Program-made: the position numbers and the translations under genes | Part shown: in pieces, positions 46,746-54,102 of the stretch | How positions within the stretch are numbered: the first letter of the stretch is position 1 | Layout of the letters: each line of letters opens with the position of its first letter | Notes under the pieces: model-generated | Seen by the model: only the letters and a program-made list of their open reading frames with translations | What the model was told of the DNA's origin: nothing | The model's database searches: none | Assembly: GCF_004366375.1 (NCBI RefSeq) | Contig: NZ_SOEF01000013.1 | Span: forward strand, 1 to 64,000 | Direction: 5' to 3' | Length of the DNA: 64,000 bases | Source of the DNA: Halanaerobium congolense | Lineage (GTDB): Bacteria; Bacillota; Halanaerobiia; Halanaerobiales; Halanaerobiaceae

Positions 46746-46932
46746 TGATTATCACCTCTTAAATATAATGATTATAAATTTAAATCTTATACAATTAATC
46801 TTAACATATATCTTAAAATTTTCAACTTTAACTTAATTTTGATATAATAAATTTAACCAAAGAATAAATATTAAATTGAGGCAGGGTTTTATTCAAAAAT
46901 AGAGAATTATTATAGACAAGGGGGCTGAAAAT

Positions 46933-47538
46933 ATGGATATTACATGTGATCAAAGCTGTGGTATGGGATATATATATTTACAGCAGTTTAAACAGCATCA
47001 AAAAGAAGATTTTGATAAAAGCAGATTAATTGCATCTGCTCAGCCAATTGAAGTTATCGATAATATTTATCTTAAATTAAATAAACTCAACTGGCCAGAT
47101 AAAAAATATATAGATGCTTTAATGGATGGCAATTTTATAGAAGAATTTCAAAATGATTTTGATGAAAATGCCTATCTAAAGGGGATTGAACTGCAGTTAA
47201 ATCAGCAGAGACTGGAAAGTATAATTGAACATTATAAGTTAGCAACTTTTGAATTTAATAAAAATCAATTTTATTATATTGCCTTTGCTGAAGATGAAAA
47301 AGTTTTTGATTCAAAAAATTATGTTTATCCACTTTCAGACAAAGAAGATGCATTTGTTATTATTACCCGCAGCCAGGAGAGACGTTATCAGATAACATTA
47401 GGAGAAAATAAAGAGTCTGAAAAGTCTTTAAGTCCTAAAATAGCTTATATTAGAGCCTTAATATTTAAGGAAGAATCACCTTATGATATTGATTATCTTA
47501 AAAGGTTAAAATTATATATAAGTAATGAAGATTATTAA
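46933..47538 (+). CDS. Unrecognised 201-residue protein
   Basis: The start ATG follows AAGGGGGCTG. The N-terminus MDITCDQSCGMGYIYLQ has two cysteines (C5, C9) next to a Gly/Tyr-rich strand, which looks like a conserved motif. The middle (about 40-100) is helical and charged; residues about 110-160 suggest beta-strands (FYYIAFAEDEKV, DAFVIITRSQERRYQITLGE). No signal peptide or membrane segment. A strong terminator follows. No family recognised and no functional neighbour (MscS divergent, glgD-like convergent). Confidence 0.75.
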   Translation: MDITCDQSCGMGYIYLQQFKQHQKEDFDKSRLIASAQPIEVIDNIYLKLNKLNWPDKKYIDALMDGNFIEEFQNDFDENAYLKGIELQLNQQRLESIIEHYKLATFEFNKNQFYYIAFAEDEKVFDSKNYVYPLSDKEDAFVIITRSQERRYQITLGENKESEKSLSPKIAYIRALIFKEESPYDIDYLKRLKLYISNEDY

Positions 47539-47573
47539 AAAGCAGTAAAAATTATTAAATAACTTGAAATAAT

Positions 47574-47609
47574 AAGCAAAGCCGGACAACTAAGTGTCCG
47601 GCTTTGCTT
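47574..47609. terminator. Bidirectional terminator
   Basis: Perfect 15-bp inverted repeat AAGCAAAGCCGGACA / TGTCCGGCTTTGCTT with a 6-nt loop, between convergent genes. Confidence 0.9.
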
Positions 47610-47639
47610 ATCTAAACTTAATTATTTTTTTAATAAAGT

Positions 47640-48881
47640 TTAATCTACCGTGGTTCCACTCTTAACTTCATTGTTTTCAAATTCATCTATATTGATATTT
47701 CTATTGATCCGGCAGTTTCTATTGATTTTAATATTTTTAGCAATAGTTATATCTTTTGCAATTAAATTTAAACCATTTTCTAGAGTAGTTTTAGCATCAG
47801 AGTTAACAGTAAAGTCACTACCTGAACCAATTTGAACATTTTCTTTGATTTCAACATTTTTATCAATGATAGTTTTATTGATCATTGCATTTTTTCTGAT
47901 TGTACAGTTATTTAAGATAATTGAATTTTTAACTAAGACTCCTTCTTCAATATAAACTCCTGGTGAGATGACTGAATCCTCAACTCGGCCATTAACAATT
48001 GCGCCGTTAGCGACTAAAGACTTTGTGCAGCATTCTTTTTTGCCAAACTTAACTGGCGGCATTTCCTCACTGCGGGTATATACTGGCCAACTTTCATCAT
48101 AGAGGTTGATTTCCGGGAGGTTTTCTGTTGTTTCTAGATTTGTTTTCCAATATGATTTTACACTTCTAATATCTCTCCAGTAACCTTCAAACTTTCTAAT
48201 ATAAATATTTTTCTTTTCAGCAAGTAATTTAGGAATGATTTCTGAATGAAAATCTACTGCCCCCTGACTGCAGTATTTTTCCAGAGCTTTAACCAAAATA
48301 TTTTTTTTAAAAACGAAAACTCCCATTGAGACCAGATTTTTAGCTGGTTCTTTTTCCTGTTTAATCTCAGTTAGCTTATTATTCTGATCATAATCCAAAA
48401 CTGAGAAATGTTTGGCATCAGCATATGGTACATTATTGGCTGCAATAGTCAAATCAGCCTTGTTTTTTCTATGTTCTTTTAGTATTTTTTGATAATCCAT
48501 CTTATAAACTAAATGGCCCGGTAAAAGCAATATTTCTTCAGGGGCCTTTTTTTCAATATAACTAATATTTCTGTAAACAGATTGAGCATCCCCAACATAC
48601 CAGTCTTCTCCCGCTTTCCCTTTAAAAGGCTGCAGAATTGTAATTCCACCATTGGCTCGATCTAAATCCCATGGTTTACCTATTCCAAGATGTTTTCTTA
48701 AAGAATAAGGCATATATTGGGTTATAACTCCAATGTTCTCTAAACCAGAATTAATGCAGTTGCTTAAAGTAAAATCAATTAACCTAAACTTACCAGCAAA
48801 AGGTAAGGCAGCTTTAGAACGCGTCTTAGATAAAAGGTCAAGTTTCCCACCGGCAGAAATAAGTGCAATTGTTTTATCCAT
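47640..48881 (-). CDS. glgD: GlgD-like ADP-glucose pyrophosphorylase subunit
   Basis: 413 residues from ATG 48881, which has GGGGGG seven bases ahead; an in-frame ATG 39 bases earlier lacks a ribosome site. Nucleotidyltransferase domain with SAGGKLDLLSKTRSKAALPF and AGKFRLIDFTLSN; C-terminal left-handed beta-helix made of hexapeptide repeats (NSIILNNCTIRKNAMINKTI). The catalytic block usually read as GDHIY is here PGHLVY, lacking the conserved Asp, as expected of the regulatory GlgD subunit rather than GlgC. No glgC, glgA or glgB is adjacent. Confidence 0.85.
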   Translation of the reverse strand: MDKTIALISAGGKLDLLSKTRSKAALPFAGKFRLIDFTLSNCINSGLENIGVITQYMPYSLRKHLGIGKPWDLDRANGGITILQPFKGKAGEDWYVGDAQSVYRNISYIEKKAPEEILLLPGHLVYKMDYQKILKEHRKNKADLTIAANNVPYADAKHFSVLDYDQNNKLTEIKQEKEPAKNLVSMGVFVFKKNILVKALEKYCSQGAVDFHSEIIPKLLAEKKNIYIRKFEGYWRDIRSVKSYWKTNLETTENLPEINLYDESWPVYTRSEEMPPVKFGKKECCTKSLVANGAIVNGRVEDSVISPGVYIEEGVLVKNSIILNNCTIRKNAMINKTIIDKNVEIKENVQIGSGSDFTVNSDAKTTLENGLNLIAKDITIAKNIKINRNCRINRNINIDEFENNEVKSGTTVD

Positions 48882-49232
48882 CTGAATCCCCCCAATTAAA
48901 TAATTACTAATTTTATACATATTATTATAACAGATGTATTAGAAAAAGTCATATCTGAAATTGCCTATATTCTTTAACTAATTATTAGCAATTTGTCTAA
49001 ACATATGGATTTAAATTAAAAAAACAAAAATATAGATAAGGAAAAGCAAAAATATTCCCGATAAAATACAATTAAAATTAAACAGAAACATAATTATTCA
49101 ATTAATTACAAAAAATTTTTAATGATTACAAAAATTTTTGAGATTAAACTTGACTTTTAAAAGGCTTTAATCTACAATATTATTGTAAGACTTAAACAAA
49201 AATTTTAAATATCATAACTAGGTGGTGGTTAA
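48882..49232. other. Divergent region glgD-like / sdaAB
   Basis: Very AT-rich, 351 bp. Contains the sdaAB promoter (49150-49178). A short direct repeat of the type ATTACAAAAAtTTT occurs near 49105-49140. No RNA element recognised. Confidence 0.4.
49150..49178 (+). promoter_or_regulatory. Promoter of sdaAB-sdaAA
   Basis: TTGACT-N17-TACAAT, about 55 bp before the sdaAB start. Confidence 0.75.
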
Positions 49233-49904
49233 ATGGATAATTTAAGTGCTTTTGATATTATTGGTCCAGTAATGATTGGACCTTCTAGTTCTCATACTGC
49301 AGGTGCCTGTAGAATCGGGAATCTGGCTAAAGAAATTGTTGATAACAAGCTAAAAGACATTAAAATATATTTTCACGGTTCATTTAAAGAAACATATAGA
49401 GGTCATGGTACAGATAAAGCCATTATTGGTGGGCTTTTGGGACTTAAGACAGATGATAGTAAAATCAAAAATTCATTTGAGCTGGCAGAAGAAGAGGGTT
49501 TCAGCTTTGAATTTTTCCCGGTAGATCTTGATGATGTTCATCCAAATACTATGAAATTAAAAATTATAGATCAAGACAATATAAAAACAACCATTGTTGC
49601 TTCCTCAATTGGTGGTGGGAATATAATTGTAACTGAGCTAAATGGAACTGAGGTTAAATTAAAGGGAGAATATTACACTTTAATTACCTTCCATAATGAT
49701 CAACCTGGATTAATTGCAAAAATATCAGAAATTTTGCAGATTTATAATTTAAATATAGCTGAAATGGAAGTTCTAAGAAAACAAAAAGGAAAACAAGCAA
49801 CTGCGATTATTAATTTAGATCAAAAGGTGGAAAAAAATATATTACAGCTTTTAAAAGATATTCCCGGGATTCAGAGTTTAAAATTGGTTAAACCATTAGT
49901 CTAA
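49233..49904 (+). CDS. sdaAB: L-serine dehydratase, beta subunit
   Basis: 223 residues. N-terminal SDH_beta domain with SAFDIIGPVMIGPSSSHTAG and FKETYRGHGTDKAIIGGLLG; C-terminal ACT domain from about residue 150 (TLITFHNDQPGLIAKISEIL). With the alpha subunit it converts serine to pyruvate and ammonia through a [4Fe-4S] cluster, an anaerobe-type enzyme. The start follows GGTGGTGG. The alpha gene begins 12 bp later. Confidence 0.96.
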   Translation: MDNLSAFDIIGPVMIGPSSSHTAGACRIGNLAKEIVDNKLKDIKIYFHGSFKETYRGHGTDKAIIGGLLGLKTDDSKIKNSFELAEEEGFSFEFFPVDLDDVHPNTMKLKIIDQDNIKTTIVASSIGGGNIIVTELNGTEVKLKGEYYTLITFHNDQPGLIAKISEILQIYNLNIAEMEVLRKQKGKQATAIINLDQKVEKNILQLLKDIPGIQSLKLVKPLV

Positions 49905-49916
49905 GGAGGTTTTGAA

Positions 49917-50825
49917 ATGGAAGATTTTCATAAAATAGAAGAATTAATTGAAATAGCTGAAAAAAATGATATTTCACTGGCTCAGGTTGTTATTAATAGA
50001 GAAATAGATTTAACTGAAAAAAGTGAAAAAGAAGTAAGAGATAAAATGCGCTATTCGCTGCAGGTAATGCGGGAATCGATAGATAAGGGTTTAAAAGAAG
50101 ATGTTAAATCGATGAGTGGTTTAACCGGTGGCGACGCTAAAAAGATTGAAAAGGCAAGAAAAGAAGGTAAAAATATTACCGGAGATCTTTTTTCGAGAAT
50201 TCTTGCTAATACATTAGCGGTTTCAGAATTAAATGCAGCTATGGGTAAAATAGTTGCCTGTCCAACAGCGGGTTCCTGCGGTATTCTACCTGGCTCATTG
50301 ATCACAGTGGCTGATGAAAACGATTTTACAGAGGAAGAAATTATAGACGCCCTATTTGTAGCTTCAGGTATTGGAGTTGTAATTGCTAAGCAGGCTTCAG
50401 TTTCAGGTGCTGCTGGGGGCTGTCAGGCTGAATGTGGATCGGCTTCGAGTATGACTGCTGCAGCTATTACATATTTGATGGGGGGCAGTCATGAAGAAGT
50501 TGCAGCTGCAGCCGCAATTGCACTCAAAAACTTACTCGGTTTAGTCTGTGATCCTGTAGCTGGTCTGGTTGAGGTTCCCTGTATTAAAAGAAATGCCGCA
50601 GGAAGCAGTAATGCAGTAACTGCTGCTGAGATGGCTTTAGCTGGTGTTAAAAGTGTAATCCCTGCTGATGAAGTCATAGTGGCAATGAAAAAAGTTGGAG
50701 ATGCTCTGCCAGATTCACTTAAAGAAACTTCTCTGGCTGGTTTAGCTGCTACACCTACAGCCTGCAAAATTAAGGAAGAACTGCTGCAGAATTTCCTGAC
50801 TCCAGTAGAAATGCAGAAGCTTTAA
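49917..50825 (+). CDS. sdaAA: L-serine dehydratase, alpha subunit
   Basis: 302 residues. Conserved Cys-containing blocks that hold the [4Fe-4S] cluster: KIVACPTAGSCGILPG, GGCQAECGSASSM and LGLVCDPVAGLVEVPC. The SGLTGGDAKK block near residue 65 is also typical. Complete, with AAGGAGG ahead; co-transcribed with the beta subunit. Supplies pyruvate that can be used by PflB in this genome. Confidence 0.97.
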   Translation: MEDFHKIEELIEIAEKNDISLAQVVINREIDLTEKSEKEVRDKMRYSLQVMRESIDKGLKEDVKSMSGLTGGDAKKIEKARKEGKNITGDLFSRILANTLAVSELNAAMGKIVACPTAGSCGILPGSLITVADENDFTEEEIIDALFVASGIGVVIAKQASVSGAAGGCQAECGSASSMTAAAITYLMGGSHEEVAAAAAIALKNLLGLVCDPVAGLVEVPCIKRNAAGSSNAVTAAEMALAGVKSVIPADEVIVAMKKVGDALPDSLKETSLAGLAATPTACKIKEELLQNFLTPVEMQKL

Positions 50826-50844
50826 TTTCATCTGCCCAACTGGC

Positions 50845-51066
50845 GGCTTGGTTTCTCCACAGAGGTTTATCAAAATTGCAGAAGAAAGTTCTCTTATTAG
50901 AGAAATAGGAGATTAGGTTATTGAAGAAGACTTCAAACAGCTTTCAAACTGTCAGAATAAATATGATGGTGATCTAAGAATTTCTGTTAATTTATCTCCG
51001 CTTGAATTATATGATAAAAACAAGTTGAAGAAAATTATGATTATTAGAATTTCTAATCAACTCTAA
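50845..51066 (+). pseudogene. Remnant of an EAL-domain gene
   Basis: One frame reads GLVSPQRFIKIAEESSLIRE, then IGD and an in-frame TAG where EAL proteins usually have Trp, then VIEEDFKQL and LRISVNLSPLEL, ending at TAA 51064. This is the middle of an EAL domain; the catalytic E-A-L block, the DDFGTG block and the C-terminus are missing. There is no start codon or ribosome site. It lies directly after sdaAA and right before the promoter of the truncated gldA. Confidence 0.8.
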
Positions 51067-51067
51067 T

Positions 51068-51096
51068 TTGACATACCCAAATAACTATAATATAAT
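51068..51096 (+). promoter_or_regulatory. Consensus promoter of the truncated gldA
   Basis: Perfect TTGACA and perfect TATAAT with a 17-bp spacer. Confidence 0.85.
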
Positions 51097-51132
51097 TAAA
51101 GTGTGAAAAAAATATCATAAGGAGTGATTTTA

Positions 51133-51324
51133 ATGATAAAAGTTTTAACATCACCAGGAAAATATGTTCAGGGCAAAAAAGTAATTAAGGAAATGGGAGA
51201 CTATATTAAAGAGCTCGGAGAAAAAGCTCTAATAATAGCTGACCCGATAGTTGAAGAATTATTTTTAGATGATCTGGAGTCAGGTTTAAAAGAACTTGAT
51301 TATGAAATTGAATTTTTCAAATGA
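51133..51324 (+). pseudogene. Truncated glycerol dehydrogenase (N-terminal fragment)
   Basis: 63 residues from ATG 51133 with GGAGTG ahead. The sequence MIKVLTSPGKYVQGKKVIKE, then YIKELGEKALIIADPIVEEL, is the N-terminus of GldA-type iron-containing dehydrogenases, which are normally about 365 residues. The frame stops at TGA after EIEFFK, before any metal or NAD site, and a complete terminator follows 24 bp later. The lost part must have been deleted cleanly. The consensus promoter, ribosome site and terminator all remain, so a short peptide may still be made. Confidence 0.75.
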
Positions 51325-51347
51325 TTATAAAAATATAATATAAATAG

Positions 51348-51388
51348 AACCCCTTCCTGAATTTTTAAATTGATGGAGGGGGTTTTTT
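51348..51388 (+). terminator. Terminator after the gldA fragment
   Basis: AACCCCTTCC / GGAGGGGGTT hairpin with a 17-nt loop and six T. Confidence 0.8.
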
Positions 51389-51448
51389 ATTTAAAAATTT
51401 ATTTGCCCTTTGGACCATGAAAAGAGTTAAATTTAAAATTATTATAAT

Positions 51449-51477
51449 TTGTAATTAGACAGCTCAGACTGTATAAT
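51449..51477 (+). promoter_or_regulatory. Promoter of the UPF0261 gene
   Basis: TTGTAA-N17-TATAAT. Confidence 0.45.
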
Positions 51478-51553
51478 AAAGTTGGAATAGTTAGAAAATT
51501 AGCTAATTAATTTCATTAGTTTTTATAACCTTAGCCTAAGGGGGGGAATTATC

Positions 51554-52771
51554 TTGAGTAAAGTAGTTATCGTTGGGACTTTGGATACCAAGGGAGAAGA
51601 ATTCAAGTATGTCAAAGACATTATTGAAAACGAAGGTTTAGAAACAATTGTCATTGATGCAGGGGTGCTGGGAGAGCCATATTTTGAACCTGATATTGAC
51701 CGGTCAGAAGTTGCAGAAGCTGGTGGGGACAATATAAAAGATTTGGTTGAGGCTGCTGATCGGGGTAGATCAATGGAAATCATGTCGAATGGTGCTGCAG
51801 AAATTGTTGAAGAACTTAATCAAAAAGGAAAAGTTGCTGGAATAATTAGCCTGGGTGGTTCTGCTGGTACAACAATTGGAACAACAGCAATGAAAAGACT
51901 CCCGGTTGGAATTCCTAAAGTTATGGTTTCAACTCTTGCTTCTGGTGATACAAGACCCTATGTTGGAACTAAAGACATTACAATGATGTATTCTGTTGTT
52001 GATATCCTGGGGGTTAATTCCTTATCATCTGAAATCTTATCAAATGCAGCCTTTGCTGTTGCCGGGATGGTTAAAGGCAAAAAACCGGAACCTAAGGAGA
52101 AACGGCCGTTAATTGCTGCAACTATGTTTGGAGTTACAACTCCCTGTGTGGAAAAGGCAAGAGATTATTTAGAAAATCATGGTTATGAAGTTTTAGTATT
52201 TCATGCGACCGGAACCGGTGGCCAGGCAATGGAAAACTTAGTTGAAGAAGGATTTATTAGTGGAGTTCTCGATATTACCACAACCGAACTCTGTGATGAA
52301 CTTGTTGGAGGAGTGCTTTCAGCCGGACCAGATCGTTTAGAAGCTGCTGGGAAAGAAGGAGTACCTCAGGTTGTTTCCACAGGAGCTTTGGATATGGTTA
52401 ATTTTGGTCCTATTGATTCAGTACCGAAAGAGTTCAAAGATCGGAATTTATATAAGCATAATCCGACAGTAACCTTAATGAGAACAACAGCTGCAGAAAA
52501 CAAGAAATTGGCTGAGATCATTGCAGAAAAATTAAATAAAGCTGAATCAAAAACTGCATTGTTCCTGCCGCTCAAAGGTGTTTCTATGATTGATGCAGAA
52601 GGTCAGCCCTTTTACGGTCCTGATGAAGATAAGATGTTATTTGAAACATTGAGAAAAAATATTGATCTGGAAAAGGTGGAAATTATTGAAAAAGACCTCC
52701 ACATTAATGATGAAGAATATGCTTTGGCGCTGGCTAAAAAAATGATAGAACTGATTGAAGAAGATAATTAA
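51554..52771 (+). CDS. UPF0261 / Tm-1-like ATP-binding protein
   Basis: 405 residues from TTG 51554 with GGGGGG seven bases ahead. The N-terminal half has VVIVGTLDTKGEEFKYVKDI and GIISLGGSAGTTIGTTAM; the second half has AATMFGVTTPCVEKARDYL and HATGTGGQAMENLVEEG. These are the signatures of the UPF0261 family related to the tomato Tm-1 resistance protein, which binds ATP. The bacterial role is not established. The next gene, 67 bp downstream, encodes the usual partner family. Confidence 0.9.
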   Translation: MSKVVIVGTLDTKGEEFKYVKDIIENEGLETIVIDAGVLGEPYFEPDIDRSEVAEAGGDNIKDLVEAADRGRSMEIMSNGAAEIVEELNQKGKVAGIISLGGSAGTTIGTTAMKRLPVGIPKVMVSTLASGDTRPYVGTKDITMMYSVVDILGVNSLSSEILSNAAFAVAGMVKGKKPEPKEKRPLIAATMFGVTTPCVEKARDYLENHGYEVLVFHATGTGGQAMENLVEEGFISGVLDITTTELCDELVGGVLSAGPDRLEAAGKEGVPQVVSTGALDMVNFGPIDSVPKEFKDRNLYKHNPTVTLMRTTAAENKKLAEIIAEKLNKAESKTALFLPLKGVSMIDAEGQPFYGPDEDKMLFETLRKNIDLEKVEIIEKDLHINDEEYALALAKKMIELIEEDN

Positions 52772-52838
52772 AACTATAATTTCACATATTCATGTAAATG
52801 TTAATATTATCTTTAAAATTTTAAAGGGGGACTAAATA

Positions 52839-53672
52839 ATGGCTTTTACACGGAAAGAAGTTCGGGAAAGATTGGAAAAAGAAATTGCAAAGGGTAAAAG
52901 TGTAGTTGGTGCTGGTGCTGGAACCGGTATTTCAGCTAAATTTGCTCAAAAAGGCGGAGTAGATTTGATCATTATCTATAATTCAGGCCGCTACAGAATG
53001 GCAGGCAGAGGTTCATTAGCTGGGCTGCTTCCATATGGTGATGCTAATGGAATAGTTGTAGAAATGGCAGATGAAGTACTGCCGGTTGCCAAAGAAACTC
53101 CTGTACTGGCAGGTGTCTGTGGTACAGATCCCTTTAGATTAATGGACAATTTCTTAAAAGATCTAAAGGATATGGGCTTTTCAGGAGTTCAGAACTTCCC
53201 AACAGTTGGTTTAATTGACGGTGTATTCAGACAGAATCTTGAAGAAACAGGAATGGGCTATGATTTAGAAATAGAAATGGTTAGAAAAGCTCATCAGCTC
53301 GACATGTTCACCGCTCCCTATGTTTTCAGTGAAGAAGATGCCAAAGCAATGGCAGAAGCCGGAGCTGATGTATTAGTTGCTCATATGGGTTTAACAACCA
53401 GCGGCAGCATTGGTGCAGAAACTGCTCTGACCCTAGAAGAAAGTGCTAAAAAAGTTCAAAGAATTGCAGATGCCGGAAAAAGTGTAAACGAAGATGTAAT
53501 GGTTATCTGTCATGGTGGCCCAATTGCAATGCCAGATGATGCTAAATACGTTTTAGAAAATACAGAAAATGTAGTTGGATTCTTTGGAGCTTCCAGTATT
53601 GAAAGACTGCCTACCGAAGCTGCAATCAAAAAGCAGACTGAAGATTTCAAGAAATTAGTTATCAACAATTGA
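52839..53672 (+). CDS. PEP hydrolase-like TIM-barrel protein
   Basis: 277 residues. Conserved blocks: [73 protein letters not shown] and [17 protein letters not shown]. These match the phosphoenolpyruvate hydrolase-like family (PEP_hydrolase domain), commonly next to or fused with UPF0261. The family relates to the PEP mutase/isocitrate lyase barrel. Actual substrate unproven. Start with AAGGGGGAC; followed by its own terminator. Confidence 0.88.
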   Translation: MAFTRKEVRERLEKEIAKGKSVVGAGAGTGISAKFAQKGGVDLIIIYNSGRYRMAGRGSLAGLLPYGDANGIVVEMADEVLPVAKETPVLAGVCGTDPFRLMDNFLKDLKDMGFSGVQNFPTVGLIDGVFRQNLEETGMGYDLEIEMVRKAHQLDMFTAPYVFSEEDAKAMAEAGADVLVAHMGLTTSGSIGAETALTLEESAKKVQRIADAGKSVNEDVMVICHGGPIAMPDDAKYVLENTENVVGFFGASSIERLPTEAAIKKQTEDFKKLVINN

Positions 53673-53684
53673 CTTTTTACCTCT

Positions 53685-53713
53685 CAAGCCGTCCAATATA
53701 GGGCGGTTTTTTT
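53685..53713 (+). terminator. Terminator of the UPF0261/PEP-hydrolase operon
   Basis: AGCCGTCC / GGGCGGTT hairpin followed by seven T, running straight into dispersed repeat copy 1. Confidence 0.85.
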
Positions 53714-53714
53714 A

Positions 53715-53852
53715 TTATCTATCAACATTATATAATACCAGGAAATTATATCTGATGGTTTGTTGTGGATAATATTTATAGTTTTCATAATTTCCGCTAT
53801 CAACAAAATTTAACCTTACTATATTACAGATTGTCCGAAGGACATTTTGTTC
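53715..53852 (+). repeat. Dispersed structured element, copy 1
   Basis: 138 bp, matching copies at 57355-57484 and 59599-59710. Starts CTATCAACATTATATAATAC, contains GGAAATTAT / ATAATTTCC inverted arms, TTTGTTG / CAACAAA arms that cross the first pair, a perfect DnaA-box 9-mer TGTGGATAA (53764-53772), and ends with TGTCCGAAGGACATTTTGTTC-type hairpin. Located directly after a terminator. No coding frame. Confidence 0.85.
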
Positions 53853-54045
53853 AAATAAAAGATATAACAATATATGGCGGTTAAAGATAAGATGGAAATG
53901 AAATTACTGTTAATCAATTTAATCCTCTAAATAAGAGAGAATTTGAGATTGATGAAAAGGTAACAATTAGTCACAGGTGCTTTTATTTATTTTTAAATTA
54001 TTCAAATATTAAATTAATTAAAAACATTTAGCTTCAGGCAGGAAA
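53853..54045. other. Intergenic remnant before carB
   Basis: One plus-strand frame holds DGNEITVNQFNPLNKREF, then EIDEKVTISH (about 53898-53985), preceded by two stop codons. It recalls the C-terminal TOBE segment of ABC-transporter ATPases, but the stretch is too short to be sure. Otherwise AT-rich with nothing recognised. Confidence 0.25.
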
Positions 54046-54102
54046 ATGGGATTTAATCTAAAATGTATATACAAGGCAAAAGAATTTGAGGAGGATGAAT
54101 TA

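Noticed and set aside
53764-53772. Chromosomal replication origin
   Set aside because: Single DnaA boxes spread over 6 kb, no dnaA/dnaN genes and no box cluster with an AT-rich unwinding site.
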